Source: Thermohalobaculum sp038528605
GTDB lineage: Bacteria; Pseudomonadota; Alphaproteobacteria; Rhodobacterales; Rhodobacteraceae
Direction of reading: 5' to 3'
Assembly (NCBI GenBank): GCA_038528605.1
Contig: JBCBEP010000130.1
Location: 1-8,710 of the forward strand
DNA length: 8,710 nucleotides
The notes under the pieces: model-generated
The model's input: only the letters and a program-made list of their open reading frames with translations
Told to the model about the DNA's origin: nothing
Databases searched by the model: none
Made by a program: the position numbers and the translations under genes
In this document: positions 5,797 to 8,710 of the stretch, in pieces
How positions within the stretch are numbered: the stretch's first letter is position 1
Layout: each line of letters begins with the position of its first letter

Positions 5797-5826
5797 GGGC
5801 GGGGCCCCGCGGCAGCCGGGTGGCAG

Positions 5827-5854
5827 GGCGGGCAGGCTGGGACGCCGGCCCGCC
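5827..5854. promoter_or_regulatory. intercistronic hairpin between binding-protein and ATPase genes
   Basis: Perfect 7-bp arms GGCGGGC (5827-5833) and GCCCGCC (5848-5854) enclose a 14-nt loop, starting 9 nt after the binding-protein stop codon. Such hairpins between a binding protein and its membrane components are known to protect the upstream mRNA and lower downstream expression. That role here is inference. There is no T-run after it on the minus strand. Confidence 0.4.
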
Positions 5855-5862
5855 GTGAGGCT

Positions 5863-6867
5863 CTAGTCGAGCGTGCGGATCTCCGCCGCCGGCAGATAGC
5901 GCGCATCGAAGATCACGGCAGGGTCCGGCGCGTTCTGGAACTCGTAGACCGTTTTGGTTTGCTCGATCGCGGCGGCGAAGCGTTCGGGGTCGACCGTGCC
6001 CATGCCGTTCGCGCGCACATAGTCCGTCAGCACGTTCGCCTCCGCGGCGAGCAGGAGGCGGCGTTCCTCGAGGGCTGCATCGGCGGCCGGGTTGCGCTTC
6101 AGGAGCGAGGCGATGGCCACCTCCGGCGCTTCGATCGCCCGCTTCCAGCCCTTGGCGATGCCGGTGAGAAAGCCTGTGACTGCATCGGGGTTGGCCGCGG
6201 CGAAGTCGGTATTGACGATGATGGCATTGCCGTAGAGCTCGACGCCGTAGTCCGCCATCAGGAGCACGGAGATATCGTCCTCCGGCACGCCGAGGCGGAT
6301 GAGGTTCAGCGTGGAGGAGAACGAGAAGCCGGTGACGGCATCAACCTCGCCCTGCGCCAGCATGGGCTCGCGCGTGGGGAAGCCCACGGGCTCGACCGTG
6401 ATGGCCGCCATGTCGAGCCCGTTCTCCGCGGCGAAGATGGGGAACTGCGCCCAGGCACCGTCCGGCGGCGGGGCGCCGAGGGTGCGGCCCTCAAGATCGG
6501 CGGGCGTCGAGACGCCCTGGCTCACGCGGCCGACCACGGCGAAGGGCGGCTTGTCGTACACCATCATCACGGCGGCCACCGGTGCGCCCGGGTTCTGGTC
6601 GAGAAAGCGCATGAGCGAGTTGATGTCGGCGAAGCCCACCGGGAAGGCGCCGGTGGCCACCTTGGGGATGGCGGCGAGGGAGCCCTTGCCCTCCTCGATC
6701 GTCACGTCGAGCCCGGCCTCCGTAAAGAAGCCTTCGTCGACCGCGATTGTGTAGGGCGCTGCCGGTCCCTCGAACTTCCAGTCGAGCGCGAAGGGCATGG
6801 CGGTTTGCGCCATGGCGATGGAGGCGCCGAGGCAGCCGGCCGCTGCCAGAAGGAATCCGCGAAGCAT
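5863..6867 (-). CDS. NitT/TauT-family ABC transporter periplasmic substrate-binding protein
   Basis: This 334-residue protein has an N-terminal signal peptide (hydrophobic core about 5-18, probable cleavage after AMA at residue 20). The mature domain is NMT1/THI5-like: FALDWKFEGPAAPYTIAVDE leads into GFFTEAGLDVTIEEGKGS (46-63), VGFADINSLM (77-86) and PVGFPTREPML, as in SsuA/TauA/ThiY-type proteins. These bind sulfonates, thiamine precursors, nitrate, bicarbonate or other small molecules, and the sequence alone does not choose between them. Cys12 in AAAGC resembles a lipobox only weakly (Ala at -3), so a soluble periplasmic protein is more likely. The ATG at 6867 has GAGGAG upstream. The gene heads the transporter operon and has a 16-bp palindrome about 50 nt upstream of its start. 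Confidence 0.93.
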   Translation of the reverse strand: MLRGFLLAAAGCLGASIAMAQTAMPFALDWKFEGPAAPYTIAVDEGFFTEAGLDVTIEEGKGSLAAIPKVATGAFPVGFADINSLMRFLDQNPGAPVAAVMMVYDKPPFAVVGRVSQGVSTPADLEGRTLGAPPPDGAWAQFPIFAAENGLDMAAITVEPVGFPTREPMLAQGEVDAVTGFSFSSTLNLIRLGVPEDDISVLLMADYGVELYGNAIIVNTDFAAANPDAVTGFLTGIAKGWKRAIEAPEVAIASLLKRNPAADAALEERRLLLAAEANVLTDYVRANGMGTVDPERFAAAIEQTKTVYEFQNAPDPAVIFDARYLPAAEIRTLD

Positions 6868-6915
6868 GATGGTCTCCTCTTGCCGAACACCTCACCCTAA
6901 TGACGCAGTGCGGTA

Positions 6916-6944
6916 CAAACCAAGTGGTTTGAGCCGCGTGGCTC
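6916..6944. promoter_or_regulatory. palindromic operator candidate upstream of the ABC transporter operon
   Basis: Positions 6916-6931 read CAAACCA-AG-TGGTTTG, with perfect 7-bp arms. A second inverted repeat, GAGCC-GCGT-GGCTC, abuts it at 6931-6944. On the minus strand the palindrome contributes TTGGTT, a possible -35 element, with TAGGGT 18 nt downstream as a weak -10. A repressor bound here would block that promoter. GntR-type regulators favour TGGT/ACCA-containing palindromes, but no regulator gene is in the window and the assignment is speculative. Confidence 0.5.
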
Positions 6945-7188
6945 AGGGGCGTTTGCAGGTGGCGACGACGGGGTCCCACGCTCTGCGGGCGGGATCGTCC
7001 GGCCCGATCCGGAACTGGAGGACCCTGTCGAGATGATCCTCCGCGGCGGCTTGCCCCCGGTCGGGCGGGCGAAGCGCGGGCGGCAGCGGCAGTGGAAGCA
7101 GGCCGGTGTGGCGGAGGGCGATGAAGAGCGACCGCAAGTTTCTTCTCCACGCATGGCCCTTCGACGCGCCCGCCGCTGCGGTGCTCAT
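6943..7188 (-). CDS. hypothetical protein, 81 residues
   Basis: I do not recognise this protein. It begins MSTAAAGASKGHAWRRNLRS, has a short hydrophobic Leu/Pro stretch at about 20-39 (LFIALRHTGLLPLPLPPALR), and a mixed charged second half (AAAEDHLDRVLQFRIGPDDP). There is no signal peptide or complete membrane span. In its favour, about 84 % of third codon positions are G or C and second positions are comparatively AT-rich, as in the genuine genes here, and it fills an otherwise empty gap on the same strand. Against it, the ATG at 7188 has no clear Shine-Dalgarno sequence. Its stop codon overlaps the inverted repeat ahead of the binding-protein gene, whose start is 75 nt downstream. Confidence 0.4.
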   Translation of the reverse strand: MSTAAAGASKGHAWRRNLRSLFIALRHTGLLPLPLPPALRPPDRGQAAAEDHLDRVLQFRIGPDDPARRAWDPVVATCKRP

Positions 7189-7261
7189 CGTCGCGGCGGT
7201 GGATACGAGAGCATGCAGGCTCGCCCAGACGCTTCTCGTTCGGGGAGGGTGTCCTGTTGCA

Positions 7262-7293
7262 GCAGGGCAGGCTCGATGACCGCAGGGCCCTGC
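7262..7293. terminator. inverted repeat downstream of the anti-sigma gene
   Basis: GCAGGGC at 7262-7268 pairs with GCCCTGC at 7287-7293. The right arm also belongs to the short palindrome GCAGGGCCCTGC (7282-7293), so two alternative folds are possible. It lies 33-64 nt past the anti-sigma stop codon in the direction of transcription. There is no T-run, so any terminator role is weakly supported. The rest of 7189-7325 shows nothing else I can name. Confidence 0.3.
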
Positions 7294-7325
7294 CGCCTGT
7301 GGCGCCGGCCGCCCGACCGTTTTGG

Positions 7326-8069
7326 CTACGGCGCCTGCCAGCCGCCGCGGAGGAGGGCTGCCTCCTCGTCCGGTGTGAGGGTGGCGCCAGCGTTGAGGGC
7401 GTCGAGCATCGCTTCGAGCGTGGTCTCGGCCGGCCCGCCTGCTGCCGGCGCATACCCTTCGCCGTAGGGCACCGCATCGGCGATTGGGGCTGCGACCACG
7501 ATCTCGACATGCCAGACGCCCGTGGGCTGCCGGCAGGCGATGCCGAGTTCGAGGTCTTCCGGCAGCTCGCCGATCACCTCGAACTCGCGGCAGGCGCGGC
7601 CGGTGCCGTCGAGGAAGGTCAGCATCGGCTGCACGCCCGCGCCGGACAGGCTGCCGCTCGGCAGGGTCTCGAGCGCGCGGTGAAGCGGCCCGCCCGGCAC
7701 GGCGTCGCCCAGCACGGCGATCTTCGCTGCCGGTGGTGGCGCGAGCAGGCTCAGCCCGCCGCCGACCCCGAGCGCGAGGGCGAGGCTCGCGGCAATGGCC
7801 GTCGGGATCCAGACCCGCGGGCGGCGGAGCACCGCCACCTTGCCCGGCAGGGCAAAGAGCGTGGCGCGGATGCCGGCCGGCATGGGCTCGCGCAAGGGTT
7901 CCTCGAAGGCCGCGCGGATCAGCCGGTTGCTGCGCGCGATCCGCTCGGCGTAGGCAAGCGCGTCTGCATCGCTTGCCACGAGCTCGCGGATCTCCTGTTC
8001 CCGGGGATCGCCGTCCAGCGATCCGTCGACCAGCCTCGCGATCATCTCTTTGTCCCCTTCGGTCATCAT
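7326..8069 (-). CDS. membrane-anchored anti-sigma factor
   Basis: This 247-residue protein has a cytoplasmic N-terminal segment of about 86 residues with acidic helices (MIARLVDGSLDGDPREQEIR). One transmembrane span follows at about 87-110 (VWIPTAIAASLALALGVGGG), then a periplasmic domain of about 137 residues. Position next to an ECF sigma gene and this topology indicate a transmembrane anti-sigma factor that holds the sigma factor at the membrane until a signal arrives. There is no HxxxCxxC zinc motif in the cytoplasmic part. The periplasmic part has just two cysteines, Cys160 (GRACREF) and Cys179 (GIACRQP), well placed for a disulfide; redox sensing is inference. The ATG at 8069 overlaps the sigma stop as ATGA, with GAGGATC upstream; the next ATG (8066) would also couple as TGATG. 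Confidence 0.82.
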   Translation of the reverse strand: MMTEGDKEMIARLVDGSLDGDPREQEIRELVASDADALAYAERIARSNRLIRAAFEEPLREPMPAGIRATLFALPGKVAVLRRPRVWIPTAIAASLALALGVGGGLSLLAPPPAAKIAVLGDAVPGGPLHRALETLPSGSLSGAGVQPMLTFLDGTGRACREFEVIGELPEDLELGIACRQPTGVWHVEIVVAAPIADAVPYGEGYAPAAGGPAETTLEAMLDALNAGATLTPDEEAALLRGGWQAP

Positions 8070-8566
8070 GTCGCCTGATCCTCGGTAAGCGGGAGAAGCC
8101 GTGCGCGGGCGCGGGCGAGCCTGCTCATCACGGTGCCGACGGGGATGTCGAGGATCTCCGCCGTCTCCTTGTACGTATACCCTTCGATGGCCACCAAGCC
8201 GATCACGAGCCGCTGCTCCTCGGGCAGCTCGGCGATCGCTTCGCGGATGCGCCCGAGGAGCAGCCGGTCGTCTCGGCTGCGTGCGTCGCGGCCATCGTCA
8301 GACAGCGTGTCGAGGGCCTCGGGCGGGGCCGTGTGCCCCCGGCGGGAGCGCTTGCGTCTCTCGTCGATGAACGTGGTCTGCACGATCCGGAACATCCAGC
8401 TGTCGAGCCGGGTGCCCGGCTGGAACTGGCCGGCGCGGTCGAGCGCCTTGAGGCAGGCGGTCTGGACCAGATCGTCCCCCTCGTCCCGGTTGCCGCAGAG
8501 GGCGAGGGCGAAGCGGCGGAGGCGTGGCACGAGCACCGCCAGATTGGCCCGTATTTCCTCCGTCAT
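8066..8566 (-). CDS. ECF-family RNA polymerase sigma factor
   Basis: This 166-residue protein has the two-domain build of extracytoplasmic-function sigma factors, which redirect RNA polymerase to stress promoters. Region 2 covers about 8-75: RRFALALCGNRDEGDDLVQT, then LKALDRAGQF and GTRLDSWMFRIVQTTFIDER with the basic tail RRKRSRRG. Region 4 covers about 105-158: IAELPEEQRLVIGLVAIEGY, then the helix-turn-helix YKETAEILDIPVGTVMSRLARAR, which would read the -35 element. Start ATG 8566 has GAGGG about 8 nt upstream. It overlaps the anti-sigma gene by 4 nt, so the pair is co-translated. A candidate autoregulated promoter lies at 8656-8680. I cannot assign an ECF group with confidence. Confidence 0.95.
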   Translation of the reverse strand: MTEEIRANLAVLVPRLRRFALALCGNRDEGDDLVQTACLKALDRAGQFQPGTRLDSWMFRIVQTTFIDERRKRSRRGHTAPPEALDTLSDDGRDARSRDDRLLLGRIREAIAELPEEQRLVIGLVAIEGYTYKETAEILDIPVGTVMSRLARARARLLPLTEDQAT

Positions 8567-8655
8567 GCCACGCCCTCGGGGTTACGCCTGTCCTGCCTCG
8601 CCGGACCTATAAGGGTGCCGGCATGCGCCGTTCTGTTGGGCGCTGTCGAGGGGAT

Positions 8656-8680
8656 AACGGTGCCCCTTGGCGTTTATTCC
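8656..8680 (-). promoter_or_regulatory. candidate ECF-type promoter for the sigma/anti-sigma operon
   Basis: On the minus strand GGAAT (8680-8676, within GGAATAAACG) is followed after 16 nt by CGTT (8659-8656). This resembles ECF promoters of the GGAAC-N16/17-CGTT type known for alphaproteobacterial EcfG-like sigma factors. It lies 90 nt upstream of the sigma start codon. Autoregulation is the usual arrangement for such pairs. I found no second copy in front of another gene in the window. Confidence 0.55.
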
Positions 8681-8710
8681 TTCCGGCTGATGGATTATTT
8701 TCTCACCCGC

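Noticed and set aside
6829..6840. Lipoprotein signal at Cys12 of the binding protein
   Set aside because: Ala rather than Leu/Val/Ile stands at -3, and a good signal peptidase I site (AMA) follows at residue 20.
5596..6900. A 434-codon plus-strand open frame opposite the binding-protein gene
   Set aside because: It is antisense to a protein with a signal peptide and NMT1-like motifs, and has no domain of its own.

Overview
The window is GC-rich DNA with strongly GC-biased third codon positions. The gene content is an ECF sigma/anti-sigma pair, a DUF1127 (YjiS-like) protein, a NitT/TauT-type ABC transporter and a bacterial TPR/GT41 protein. This fits an alphaproteobacterium, most likely Rhodobacterales or a relative; that placement is inference from content, not a taxonomic assignment. 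Every gene I can support lies on the minus strand, so transcription runs from the right edge to the left edge.

In transcription order: (1) 8566-7326 is an ECF sigma factor overlapping by 4 nt a membrane-anchored anti-sigma factor, with a GGAAT-N16-CGTT promoter-like element upstream. (2) 7188-6943 is a small unrecognised ORF, followed by a perfect 16-bp palindrome. (3) 6867-4244 is a complete ABC importer of the NitT/TauT (SsuABC/TauABC/ThiXYZ-like) class: a periplasmic binding protein, then an ATPase and a permease whose stop and start overlap as TGATG. (4) 4063-1525 is a large TPR + O-GlcNAc-transferase-like (GT41/SPINDLY) gene. It is split by a one-base excess in a six-C run (3606-3611 on the plus strand), and its catalytic half carries a 12-bp tandem repeat array. 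(5) 1524-1180 is a gene-free stretch with short repeats and two adjoining inverted repeats. (6) 1179-1 holds an OsmC-family protein, a DUF1127 protein with its own 12-bp repeat, a strong hairpin, and the N-terminus of a flavin-containing monooxygenase-like protein cut by the window edge.

Functionally there is a probable stress-responsive regulatory pair, a small-molecule importer of unknown substrate, a putative protein O-glycosyltransferase (possibly inactive or phase-variable), and a small OsmC/DUF1127 group with a flavoprotein oxidoreductase. I see no mobile element, CRISPR array, tRNA or rRNA. The most unusual feature is the number of independent short tandem repeats, most with a period near 12 bp (494-529, 1447-1519, 2209-2280, 4091-4177), together with the frameshifted glycosyltransferase. 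I did not find convincing evidence of a wholly new system.
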